NCBI GenBank assembly: GCA_009823395.1
Contig: CM020502.1
Coordinates: 19,673,944 to 19,737,943 of the forward strand
Length of the DNA stretch: 64,000 bases
DNA from: Thamnaconus septentrionalis
Lineage: Eukaryota > Chordata > Actinopteri > Tetraodontiformes > Monacanthidae
Direction of reading: 5' to 3'
The translations under genes were made by a program, and so were the position numbers. Of this stretch, positions 36,295-47,128 are shown piece after piece (position 1 is the first letter of the stretch; every line of letters starts with the position of its first letter). The notes below the pieces were generated by a model. That model saw only the letters and a program-made list of their open reading frames with translations, was not told where the DNA came from and did not search any database.

Positions 36295-36327
<33 letters not shown>
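36295..36327. repeat. (CTG)11 trinucleotide repeat
   Basis: Eleven pure CTG units within a macf1 intron, of the class that can expand in vertebrates. Confidence 0.93.
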
Positions 36328-36330
<3 letters not shown>

Positions 36331-39300
36331 CTTTCTCTACAGGCAGCGTCAAAGGACGCCTCAGCCCAAAGCTGTGCCCCTGTTGCTATAGTAACGTGGT
36401 TTCCTCTGTTTCTATGGTTCTAAAAGACTAGTTGAAGCAATGGCGCTGGGGGTGAGAGAGAATGACGCCGGACATAAAAGGAGGGCAAGACAAATAGTGA
36501 AAAAGAGAGAGTCCGAATTTTAATTTGTGGTGATAGAAAGGAGGAGAGTCTTTTTTTCTTTTTTTTTAAGGCACCCAGAGAGACAAGTGAATGAGTGGGA
36601 ATTAAAAAGGTAAAAGGAAAATAGTCAGGAGGAGGGGGGTTGGTGGGTGAATGGGAGATGGGGGTGTGGAGGAAAACGGGGTCAAGGTTCACGTGAGGGG
36701 GAGAAGAAATGATGGCTTCCAACTAAAGATGAGAACGAGGGAGGTCATCAAGCAGAGAGGAAGAGAAAGAAAAGGCGTAAAAAGCAGAATGTGTTGAGAG
36801 ACAGTACAAAAGAATTCCATACATTTTCCATGTGTGGGATCTGCCATGAGTGAGTGAAAATCACATGAGGCACATGTTGTTTCAGAAACAAGACAAATTT
36901 GCCTTTTTTTCTTTAGACTTCACTTTTAATGTTAAAGAACTTGATGTTCCCTACATTGCGCATCACTACATTCCCAAATGAATCTAATTTCTATACATTC
37001 TATGTTCTGGGGCCAAAGTAGATGGACATTGTAGGCTAGATTTGAGTTTGAAATTACATTCACAATGGATGAGGGGGATTAAGTCAGGAGTCGAAAATCC
37101 AATAATAACAATCAAATTAGAAATTCATTTCAGTTTATTTCTTAGATGTTGGAATGCCACCATAAATGAGGAGCACAGTATGTTTCAATCATATGTTTCT
37201 TTTATAATGTGAAAATGACATCAACTTATAATCACCTAACGCAGAACCGCTGCTGTCACTGCACCCGTGTTGCGCTTGTGCTCATTTCCTCTTCTCTGCT
37301 TTTGTCACAACTTACAACCGCTCTGATTGGTTCCCAATCGTGAGCCCATGAGCAGGATTTCAGACTTGAAATCTCAGCTTTATAGTTTCAGTGCAAAACA
37401 CCGTGACTACTTAGCTGTTGTTTTCATAAGCTTCGTCCGCTATGGATTTGGTGACTTGCCCGAGAAGCTTGATAAAACAGCCACACCAAACAAGTAGCTC
37501 TCAACAGAAGAAATGAATCCAAGTCACACATGATTTTGTCATAACTCTATCCAGTCTCCCTTTAATTCTTCAACTTATTTAGACTACAGTTCGAAGAAAA
37601 ATGCAGGCATGTGGTGACAGAGGGCCAGGATAATTTTCCTTTTTCCCCCCACTGCAGTTCTGGTGGTTATGTACAGGAAAGGTGGAAACATGCAGGAGTG
37701 TTTCCTGCTCTGCTGCTCAGACTACATTGATGTGAAGAGGAGCTCTGAGACTTCTGGCTCCGAGACTACATTCATTGCGCAGCTGGACTCATGACATCAC
37801 ACACACAACCATACACACACACATATGGGTATGCACAACAAGTTGAACACAAGCTGCAGAGTGAAGCCAGTGGGGGTGACAGCGAAGCGGGGTGGAATGA
37901 CAAACGGAGAAGATGATTCTGATTATTCTCTGTTCCTTCTTTTTTTAATCAATAATGATTCCCCGTTTTCTATTTATTTGGTCAACAGTCAAAACAGTAG
38001 GTATTCAAAATCAAACTCAGTGGAGGATGTGGTTGAAAAGTCAGGCTAGTAAAGCCACGTTTTGATTTTCTACACTGCACCACTAGGTGGGGATATAATT
38101 GTGTCAAAGGACATTTGTTGTTGACGCCTCAGTGCCTGTTGACTCAAGTTAAAAAATTGTTTAAACAAAGAGAACCTGCCTTCACTCTAACGCACTACGT
38201 GAGTGTCATGTGTGTCCTCGCTGTCTCGTGAGCTGCAGTTTAGTGGTAATGAAATGTTACGGAGACCTTGAGCACAGGGACATGACAGCCTCTCTGCGTG
38301 ATCGTCTCTGCGTGCTTCTGAAGGACACACACTAGCGGCAACCACATTTTCTGACCCTTCAGTGTAAGACTTTTTCACACCCGGTATTTGTGCTGTAGTT
38401 TAATTGAACTCTGTGTACATGCGAGTCAGATTGTGTGCCTGCCACGTGCTGTGAGGTCACTGTGACTCCTGTCGAGAAGGGTGAGCCAAAGATACAGTGG
38501 AAGGGGAGACAGAGAGAGGAAAACACAAACTCGGTGTATTGTTTCTACCAGTCTCTACTCCCCTAATGACAATAAGAACCAGAAAGACGAGTCTTAAGCC
38601 GCTCTTAAAGCTAGAACATTGAACCATTAAATTCTACACAGTTCATTAGCTTTTTAGTAGTCCCTGAACAGTGTTCAGTTTCGTGTTAATGTCATACTTT
38701 GTTATCGCACAGACTGAATTCATATGTGGATCTCAGATTTCTCACTGCGAGACCATAAACACCACAGAGACTTTGGAGTTTTGGTTCTTGCTTCTTGTCT
38801 TTGTCCCTTGAGAAGCTCTATAGCAACCCTGCTACCCTCATGTGTTTTGACAACATGATTGTGAAGCTTTAGACATTAAACAATTTACTGACTTTGTTTG
38901 TTTCAGTGTCAGGTGTAAACAAGGCATTTGTTGGGTTTGCGCTTTCTGCACAGTAGCTTGATTTTACAGCATAGAAATGGATATCTGCTCAGCTGCAGGA
39001 GGGTATAGATTTGATATTGTGCCTCGGCCCCTGTCCGTTGAAGGTCATCCATACATGTCTCTATGGGATTAAAAAAACATAATCTTTAGACCATGTCAAT
39101 GAGGCTGCTTTAGAGGCTTGGTCCTCAGGATGATTATGTGCTGCTGATTATGCTGACGGCTTTGTTTCCCCCAGTAAGACAGAATAGACTTATATAGTGG
39201 CAATTGTTTCTGACTGCATGTATACACTAAACAGCTTTCCTTTTTTTTAAAAAAAAAAAACAAAATTAAATTCTGTTTCTTAAATGGAAGATCATACAAC

Positions 39301-39476
39301 GATCAATGGGTTTTTACCGTCAGAAGAAGCATGGAAAAATATCTATCTATCTATCAACATAAGCATAGTAACCTGTGAATATTTTGATTTCTAGCACATT
39401 TGTTGTGGTTTCACTGTGGTGCTATGGGCATTTTCACTCAACATTTGTGATGTGATGCCGTTTGGTTTACAAATCA

Positions 39477-39502
39477 GATAGCTAGATAGCTAGATAGATA
39501 GC

Positions 39503-39560
<58 letters not shown>
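39477..39560. repeat. (GATA)n array
   Basis: GATA/GCTA units, pure GATA from about 39500. A short TATC array on the opposite phase lies near 39341-39355. Confidence 0.93.
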
Positions 39561-39601
39561 CTGACTGAAAGGCTTGCCGCGTTTACATTGTGGTACATTT
39601 A

Positions 39602-39615
39602 CCACCAGGGGGCGC
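39602..39615 (+). promoter_or_regulatory. macf1: CTCF-like motif just upstream of macf1 P2
   Basis: CCACCAGGGGGCGC is an exact fit to a frequent form of the vertebrate CTCF core. It lies between the GATA array and the CpG-rich P2 region, 0.9 kb before the alternative start codon. Confidence 0.55.
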
Positions 39616-39659
39616 GCTAAACTCACTATCACCCCAGCAGCCCAACAAGCTAGTTTCAT

Positions 39660-40520
39660 GCTAGCCGTTCCCCACCGGTCCTGAAATTCCTGCGGCGGTG
39701 CTTCCTGGCATGGCCGGCAGAGAGGGATGGAAGACAGTCGGAAGAGTCGAGAAACCTGAGCGGACGCGAGAGGGAGAGAGAGAAACGCAGCCACACACAC
39801 ATTCAGACTGTGGTTCAGAAACCACAAAGCCTCGGCTAGAAGCGGCCATTACAGCTGGGGAAGCACGCTGGGAGCTCCGGCGGCTCGCCACGGACACAGC
39901 CCGGAATAGGAAGCCTGACTCCGGATACTCTGTCGCCTGGAGCCTCCTCCGATTTGAGGACGGAAACGGTCCCACCGCCCCCCACCTCCTTTTTCAGACT
40001 CTCATCTGTGGTGTGGGTGTGTGAGTGTGGGTCCTCTGCGCGCATAGTGACACATAAAGCAGCAGACGCCGGTTGGGAGCCGATATCGAAGGAGGGACCG
40101 GACGGGGGATATAGCACACCGAGCGATGCGATTGTGGGCTGCGGCACACACGCGTACAGCGCCGGCGATAATGGACAGATAGCGTTTATGTAACCGTCTC
40201 TCAGGTAGATATACACGTCTTTGGCGTCGTTTGCCAATTCCGCGCTCACTCCGAAGGTTGTTTTTTTTCTCCCCCGGCCGTGTCTTGAGTAGCCCCCTGG
40301 GATTATCTAACCCTGCTCGGAAGCGAGCTACCGGGCTGCCAGTGTCCGTCAAATGCATCCCTAGTTCCGCAAAGGCGGCGGCAGCGGCGGTGGATTGTAC
40401 TGCCAAGCGGGGAGAAGGATCCAGAGCTGTGGCTTGACGCGCCGCGGCACACCGGGTCACTGCGGTAGTCTGCAGGCCGACCCCCCCCCCTCGACTCGCC
40501 AGCCGGCTTGCGGAGGCACC
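39660..40520 (+). promoter_or_regulatory. macf1: macf1 alternative promoter (P2) and 5'UTR
   Basis: CpG-dense sequence running into the coding exon at 40521 without an obvious splice acceptor next to the ATG, so the 5'UTR is probably contiguous. GC content and CpG density stand well above the flanking introns. The start site is not defined by sequence. Confidence 0.6.
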
Positions 40521-40614
40521 ATGGCCAGCTTCGTACCGGGTCTGCTGCCGACAAACCACTCGCAGGAGAAGGAATATGCCCAGGCGTACGAAGATGTGCT
40601 CGAGCGATATAAAG
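40521..40614 (+). CDS. macf1: macf1 alternative first coding exon B (spectraplakin short N-terminus)
   Basis: ATG in optimal context (GCACCATGG) opens 31 codons plus one base, ending AAAG|GTAAAC. The peptide starts MASFVPGLLPTNHSQEKE and ends YAQAYEDVLERYK. The EYxQAYEDVLERYK block is the known alternative N-terminus of spectraplakins (dystonin and MACF1) placed directly before ERDxVQKKTF. The exon ends in the same phase (1) as exon A at 32602, so both can join the same downstream exon. An unspliced read-through would stop in the intron at about 40718. Kozak context, CpG island and family match agree, though the match is recalled rather than aligned. Confidence 0.85.
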
Positions 40615-41330
40615 GTAAACTGAATACCCAGTTAAACATTTTCCCCCTCCAGTTGGATTTTATACAAGTAAAGGAACAGGAAACTACCCATGGCCAAGTC
40701 CAGGCCAAAAATAAATAGACACGAGTTAAGGTGATGTAAGTTTGTTTTGTCCGTTTTGGACACATTTATATATTCATTTTGGGAATATTATAATAGAGTA
40801 TTATAGACATATTCATTTTAAAGACGTTTGGAATGTAGTTTGATCTGATGAAACAGTGATCCAAGTGGGCATATTTTTTTTAAATGATAATGTGTTGGTT
40901 GATCTTGTGAATAACCTGAAGCTTGGCCACGGTTGTAACACACTGCATGCACTGACCCTTGCAATCAGCCTTTGACATCAGAGGAAGTATCATGACCAAC
41001 GTCAGGGAATTTTCCCCTCAGACTTCCTCACGCAGGGCCTTGTGTTTTCTGTTTATCCTGTAAACACAACAGCTGCCGCCTTGCGACCAAGTGGAAAGGC
41101 AGTCTGATGAGGTCTTTGTAAAAACACAGAAAGCAAACCAGAGTCTTGGATTGTGTGGCTGCAGCAGGTTTCCACATCTCTCTTATTGTTACTACCCCAT
41201 CTCCCCATTCCTGCAGCAGTAGCCTAACCACAAGCGCTGAGATGTTGTGTTTTATAATCCCAGAGACTGGGGAGCTTTAAAAATGAATGGCTCCCCTGAA
41301 ATTGACTGTAAGGTGGGGGGTGGTTGCAAG

Positions 41331-41365
<35 letters not shown>

Positions 41366-42056
41366 CGGAGGGAGAGAGAGACAGAGAGGATGGCGAGGGC
41401 CTGCTGACAGCCAATAGAGTCGGGTCACATCTGTGATGCTGGCGCTGATGAAAAGGAGGCAGGCTTTTAATTATTGATAATGAAACTCAAGTCCTTGGGC
41501 TTTGGAATTTAGCTTGTGCATGTTGCCGGCGAATGTTTTTGTGTAGCAGACAGGTGGTCAATACGACTTGGGGGGAATACTAGGCTAATAATTGTCAGAC
41601 GTCAAGTATGATAAGTGAAATACGCCCATGTGTTAGCAGCAGCAGAAGAAGCAGCAGCTCCTCGAGTGGCAGTTTCAGTAGCAGTTTGCTACAGTAGCAG
41701 TCTCCTCTCTGACGCTCAGCTCTTGTGATTTGCCGCCCCTGGAATAAGCTTTCTACTGAACCCAAGTGAATACACGTGGCTCTTAACAGAATCTGGCTAA
41801 AAATACACAGACACACAGTCTTTTGAGCGTCTCTGGAGTGAGGGTGGATCGCCTGAATGTGACATAATACGTCCACAGCCTGTTATTGTTGTTTTTGTTT
41901 GTAATGGTAATATAGAAAGTGACTGCAAGGGAAAAGATGTCTTGAACACACTTGAATTGTTAGAAAAGATTTCACCTTGTTTTTATGCACCAGCCATCAT
42001 TCACATACCTGCACCAGATTTTTGATTTAGCCCCTTTAATGAAGAGCAATTTGTAT

Positions 42057-42140
42057 CAGATAGATGGATAGATGGATGGATGGATGGATGGATGGATGGA
42101 TAGATAGATACTTTATTCACTCCATAATAAAAAACACCAT
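42057..42140. repeat. (GATG/GATA)n with retroelement-like tail
   Basis: GATGGATG and GATAGATA units run into ATACTTTATTCACTCC. The GATAGATACTTTATT junction is a common 3' tail of fish non-LTR retroelements, here heavily decayed. Confidence 0.5.
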
Positions 42141-42913
42141 AAAGTAGAAAAAATTAGATAAATAGTAAATGATTAGATAAATAAGTTTAAAAAAAACTAT
42201 TGGTGTAATAAAGTGCACATTAGCAAACAAAAAATTATCACTGAGCTCAAGTTCACCCGTAAGAAAAACTGAGTTTGTGCAACAGAATAAAGGTGTGAAA
42301 TTAGTCTCTCCTCACAGAGGAATCCGAAGGCAGGCAGAGCTGGATTTTTCTCTGCCGTTGGCTACCACAACATTTTGACAAACTCAAAAAGTGATCATTA
42401 TCCAAGGCCTGTTATTTTTTGAAAAGCAAACTTCAGCGACAGGGACTGTTATTAAACAGGTGCAAGTGGTTGTTTTTGCCAACTCTTCAGCTGAAATGGT
42501 CTTAGATTCTGCACGTAATTCTTTCGTCCCTTCATCCGACCGTCAGAACAGGAATAGTTGTTGGGTTTTTTAGAATGTAAGGCTTCCCGTTGTAGTAACA
42601 CAGCATTCAGCAGGTGAAATGATCCACAACAAGAGGACTGTTTTGGTGTCATAGTCTCACAGGCATTATTCAGCCACTGCTACTTTTCTCTCGTCCTTTC
42701 GTCGTCTGGGTCTGAGCGCTTTTACATATGTTTGCTTCCATGCCATTAAGTTTCCACACTTCGTCAGCTGTGTGTGAGTCACTTGTAGCGGTTGTTGGAA
42801 GGAGCACAATAAGAAATGTGAACTTGGGGCTTTGCATGCAGCGTCACCTGACTGAAACTGGAGTGGAGTGGACATCTGATCCTGTCTAAATCATTCACCA
42901 GCGTGCTAGAGTT

Positions 42914-42916
<3 letters not shown>

Positions 42917-42986
<70 letters not shown>
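42917..42986. repeat. (TG)35 microsatellite
   Basis: Uninterrupted 70-nt TG repeat in the macf1 intron; among the longest pure tracts in the window. Confidence 0.95.
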
Positions 42987-42989
<3 letters not shown>

Positions 42990-43702
42990 AAGAACTGGAC
43001 ATCTAAAGCAACTGTATATTGGAAAAACACCAAGACTGAACTCAAATAACGTAGAAGATGAGTCAGTGGAAAAGTGGAGGGTTTTAGGACAGACTGACTG
43101 ACACATTCAAATGATCATTTACATGAGTTGATCTTGATACAATTTAGGAGTTTTTGCTGTTTTTGCTCACTAATCTTGACTGTATATGAAAAATTGCAGC
43201 TACATGTTGTGTATGTTGTGTGCTAAACCGCCCAGTTCTGAAAGTCAGCCTTTTGTGATGTCGCAAAGATCGTTGACACGTTACTGACACCTCTGCGGGC
43301 TTGTGACATCCCCACCATGTGTTCTTGCTGCCTTTAGGAGAGGATCATTTTTTATTCTCTTCCAAACATGTAGAGCAAAGCATCAGGTTCGCAGGGAGAT
43401 AAATCTGATGTTTGCGAGAGAGCTGCAGAGTTTTTTCAGAGATCATTAAGTGAGCAAGGCTGTTCTACAGGAATCTCGGTTGAAAAATATGAAATTGGCA
43501 CAATATGGAACCTTCACATGGAAACTGATACATAAACTTCATGACATGACAATTGCTTTTTTTTTTAGAGCTGAGTTTAAAACAGGAAACCCGAATAGGA
43601 AACCGAACAATTGGACCTCCATGAGGACCAGCAGCTCAGGAAACCTTGTGCCACGAGTTTACGATTTTCAAATATAGATGGTAGAGACAAAGAGAGAGAC
43701 AG

Positions 43703-44125
43703 AAGTTGCTTTTCCATTACCCATAGAATTGTACAAAACCTAAATATCACAATAAAAAACTGCTAATGGAAACGCCTAAACTTGGAAAAAGCTCTGAAAT
43801 ATGGCTAAAAGGTTTTGGTGCTCTCATGAGGAGGCTTTTCAGACCTATCGATATAGAGGTACATCGCAAAAGTGTCATGGAAACAATTGTTTCCATGACA
43901 CGTGGCCAGTTCACTTCAAGTGAAAATTGTGTGTTATGTTTGGACGGAGGAGACGGAATAATTTTTTCACATGTAATCAAAGAGAAAAAAAAAACAACCA
44001 TTCTTGACAAAAAACGTAAACAAACAAAAGGTAACGTAATTCTCATCTGGCGGGACGAGATTTTACGAGAATTAAGACTTATGTGCTTCACACCATTGAA
44101 TGGAAACAAAACAATATGCACATTT
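43703..44125 (+). mobile_element. Myb-bearing MITE family, 3'-truncated copy
   Basis: Starts AGTTGCTTTTCCATTACCC; block order follows the other copies up to CATTGAATGGAAACAAAAC, after which similarity stops. The Myb-like frame (TATGTTTGGACGGAGGA...) is present but has lost its ATG and is interrupted by a stop. Confidence 0.75.
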
Positions 44126-45580
44126 GAGGCTTGTAATGACAATGACCCCCTTTAGTTCTGTGTTTGTGCATTTGCACTCGGCGCCGTGATACTTAACGCC
44201 ACGTGGACCTAGAGACGCCGTAAAAATGGTGAGGGTTCACATCCTCGTGAGTCCTCTCAAAGCGGATCTGCTGCTGCTGCTGCCGTCCACTCTGCCCGCT
44301 CCGCCATGCTTCCTGCCTGTGTGTCTCAGAGGCGACTAATTGAACTCCATCAGGAAATAAAATCAGACATTCTGAGTGGAGATATTAAGTGGGCCTTTTA
44401 CTGCTGGATGAACGGTGCGGTCGAGGATGAAGATGTAGAGATTGAACGAGGTTTTCTGCTGGCGTGCGGGAACACAGGACGGGGCGACGTCGCTGATAAT
44501 CAGCGAGGAGCCGAGGATGAAAATAAAGCAGAGGCCGGCAGACACGCAGGCTCTCGGATCATTACAGCTGGATTTTTCCACGTGGCCTAGTTTTCCCATT
44601 TCCAGCTCCCTCGGTTCCCGCTCCTCTCTCAGGGCAGATCTCTGCCTGCAGACCTTCTCTTCCTTCTCCTCCTCCCCCTTTTCCTCTTCCAAGTCCTCCT
44701 GATGCAGCTCCGTCGCTTTGGTTCAACCTTGATCTGTAGATTTCTCATCTGCAGGTGTTTCACTGTCCCGGCATAAACTGCGAACCTTCATCATGATTTT
44801 CTCTATGATTTTTTTTTAATTGAAGTGCTGAAATGAAACAATTTCAATCAGATGAATATTGCTTTGTTCTTTTTCTCCAAATTGAAACTCATTTAACACT
44901 CACCCTGAGCATGAAATTGGTGACATTTCAGTTTTGAATGAATTGTCCCTTAATTGAATTAAAAATAATAAAAAATAATATTCCAATCCCTGCAAGCACA
45001 GCAGTAGGATTCACCCTTCCTTCTCTCTCATGGTCCATTCTCCCTGCTCAGGGTTGATTCCATTTCCCCCTTCACACGCTCTCAGTATCTCCACCCTTCC
45101 ACTCTTTCCCCTTTCCCCTTCTTCCACGACTCCTCCCCTTCGCTTCCCTGCCGCTTCCTGTTTGGCCGCATTCTCCCGCTGCACCTTCACTTTGTCGGCA
45201 GGAAAAAGGCAAACGCCGTCGGAGTGACGCTGCAGCCGAAATGCTGAGCGAGCTCCAACGTGCGCAGCTCCGCGGAGAGAAAGGAAGGAAGGGGAAAGCC
45301 TGCAGGGCAGTCGGACGCATCCATCAGTGATTGGGGATCTGCTGGAGGACCTTTTGACCCTCCGCCGACGTGTTTGTCTCATTAGCAAGCTCTATTTGAG
45401 AGCAACTGTTCAGCTATATGATTAGCTACAACCAGAAGCCACTTAGCAAATAAGGTGTTAGGATATAGGAGGAAATACATTTTTCTCAAAGGCTGGATCA
45501 GTTTTGGCCACTTGCATTTCCTTTTTATACTATAAAATGATTATAATCTGCCTCTGGCCTTTTTATTTTTATGCATTAAT

Positions 45581-45596
45581 CTTCCCCCTACTGGTG
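45581..45596 (-). promoter_or_regulatory. CTCF-like motif in macf1 intron
   Basis: On the - strand reads CACCAGTAGGGGGAAG, which resembles the CTCF core with a weaker 3' part. Confidence 0.35.
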
Positions 45597-45711
45597 CCCA
45601 TTAGCCCCGAGCTCCCCCCCTTTTTTTTTGCTGTTTGAACCCTCTGCAGCCCTCGCGGCTCTTACATAACCGGCACCCAGCTGATTTTTATTAAAATAAT
45701 CAATGAGCTTC

Positions 45712-45715
<4 letters not shown>

Positions 45716-45761
<46 letters not shown>
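45716..45761. repeat. (GT)23 microsatellite
   Basis: Uninterrupted GT repeat in the macf1 intron. Confidence 0.95.
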
Positions 45762-45763
<2 letters not shown>

Positions 45764-46237
45764 ACGAGAGAACATTGACTTGAATACTCATGCAAGGCAG
45801 CAGCCAGTGAGTGTGAAATATTTGCCTTAGTGTGTGTAAATGTACGTGTGTGCGCACAGTGGCCGTCTCTCTCCCTCCAGCAGAGCCTGAGAGTGTCCAC
45901 GGCTGACTGTAGCCAAATGCTTTTACAACATTGCGCCAGTGTCTGTGGCAACTACTGGAGTTTTTTTTCATTCTCTTAATGACAGCGATAATGTTTGTCC
46001 TATCTCCTGAGGCGTGTGTGTTTCAGAGAGAGAGATGGAGAGACAGAGACAGAGATTTATTTAAAATGTAAGAAAAGTGGGTCATGATCATCACGAGATG
46101 CTTGCGTGTGTGTGTGTGTGTGGATTGTGGACGCACACACGGGTGTCCATGATATTTGGAGCCTTGCCATGACTTGAATCAATAATAAGGCTTCATGAGG
46201 AAATGGGGGCAGGAGCACACTGACCCCTACACACAAC

Positions 46238-46240
<3 letters not shown>

Positions 46241-46279
<39 letters not shown>
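46241..46279. repeat. (AC)n microsatellite
   Basis: About 19 AC units. A short GT tract in inverted orientation lies at about 46105-46121. Confidence 0.94.
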
Positions 46280-46280
<1 letters not shown>

Positions 46281-46453
46281 CTCTCAAACTTTACTTTGTC
46301 CTTGATTCATTTTCCATTTCAAGTTGTTCCTCTGAGCACCAACCCCTTCCTATGATTCAAATCTTGACCACATTGTGCCAAACTCGACCCTTCATCTTGG
46401 TTTTTGACTTCATCACTGAGCCTTCACTCTACAATTCATCGTTGAGCCGGTCA

Positions 46454-46990
46454 GTAGCTTCATTTCCATTACCCCTAGAATTGCACAAAACCTAAATATC
46501 GCAATAAAAAACAGCGAATGAGAACCTTCACCTAAATTTGGAAAAACCTCTCAAATATGGCTAAAAGGTTTTGACGCTCCCATGAGGTGGTTTCTCAGAC
46601 GTATCAATACATAGATGTATATTGCAAAAGTGTCATGGAAACACTTGTTTCGCATTTAGACATCACCAGACATCACGTCTGGAGGAGGTCACGTGACCAG
46701 TTCACTTGAAGTGAAAATGGGGCATTATGTTTGGAGAGAGGAGGAGACGGAATATTTTTTACAAGTAATAAAAGAGAAAAATATAACAACCTTTCTTGAC
46801 AGCAAACAACATGGACATGCAGATTTATCACAAAGTGTTTTGTGCCTCCATCCTCCTCAAAGTGGGGGCTGAGATTTAAGGAGAATTACGGCTTATGCGC
46901 TTCACACCATTCAATGGAAACACCAGCAAATCGCAATTATACTTTGTCGAAATTTTAGAAATATGGCTTTTATTTTGCGAAACGCAGCTA
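46454..46990 (+). mobile_element. Myb-bearing MITE family, longest copy (with ORF remnant 46717-46872)
   Basis: Ends: GTAGCTTCATTTCCATTACC at the left, GCGAAACGCAGCTA at the right, flanked by TA on both sides. An ATG at 46717 opens 51 codons beginning MGHYVWREEETEYFLQVIKE and continuing KNITTFLDSK. The W-x-E-E-E start, hydrophobic spacing and following basic stretch resemble the first helix of the Myb/SANT-like domain found in Harbinger-type transposon proteins. This is a non-autonomous remnant, without transposase. Superfamily assignment is inference. Confidence 0.78.
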
Positions 46991-47081
46991 TTCTCTTCAT
47001 GTTACTTTTAATGATTTTTTTGAATTAGTCATGTTGCATAAAGATGCCCTCTTGTAATAGCGCCTTGCTGAATTTTGTTGC

Positions 47082-47126
<45 letters not shown>
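47082..47126. repeat. (TG)22 microsatellite
   Basis: Uninterrupted TG repeat followed by an imperfect GT-rich tail to 47158. Confidence 0.94.

Positions 47127-47128
<2 letters not shown>

Larger units (their letters stand above)
32603..40520 (+). other. macf1: macf1 intronic region between the two coding first exons
   Basis: 7.9 kb. Notable contents are a CTCF-like motif at 35155, a GT repeat at 36156-36206, a (CTG)11 tract at 36295-36327, a GATA array at 39477-39560, a CTCF-like motif at 39602 and the CpG-rich P2 promoter from about 39660. No other exon recognised. Confidence 0.7.

Noticed and set aside
40002..40559. 185-codon minus-strand frame over macf1 P2
   Set aside because: GC-driven, antisense to the CpG island; no recognisable domain.
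43766..44155. 129-codon plus-strand frame taken as a candidate gene
   Set aside because: Lies wholly inside a MITE copy and is not in the Myb-like frame; similar spurious frames recur in other copies.
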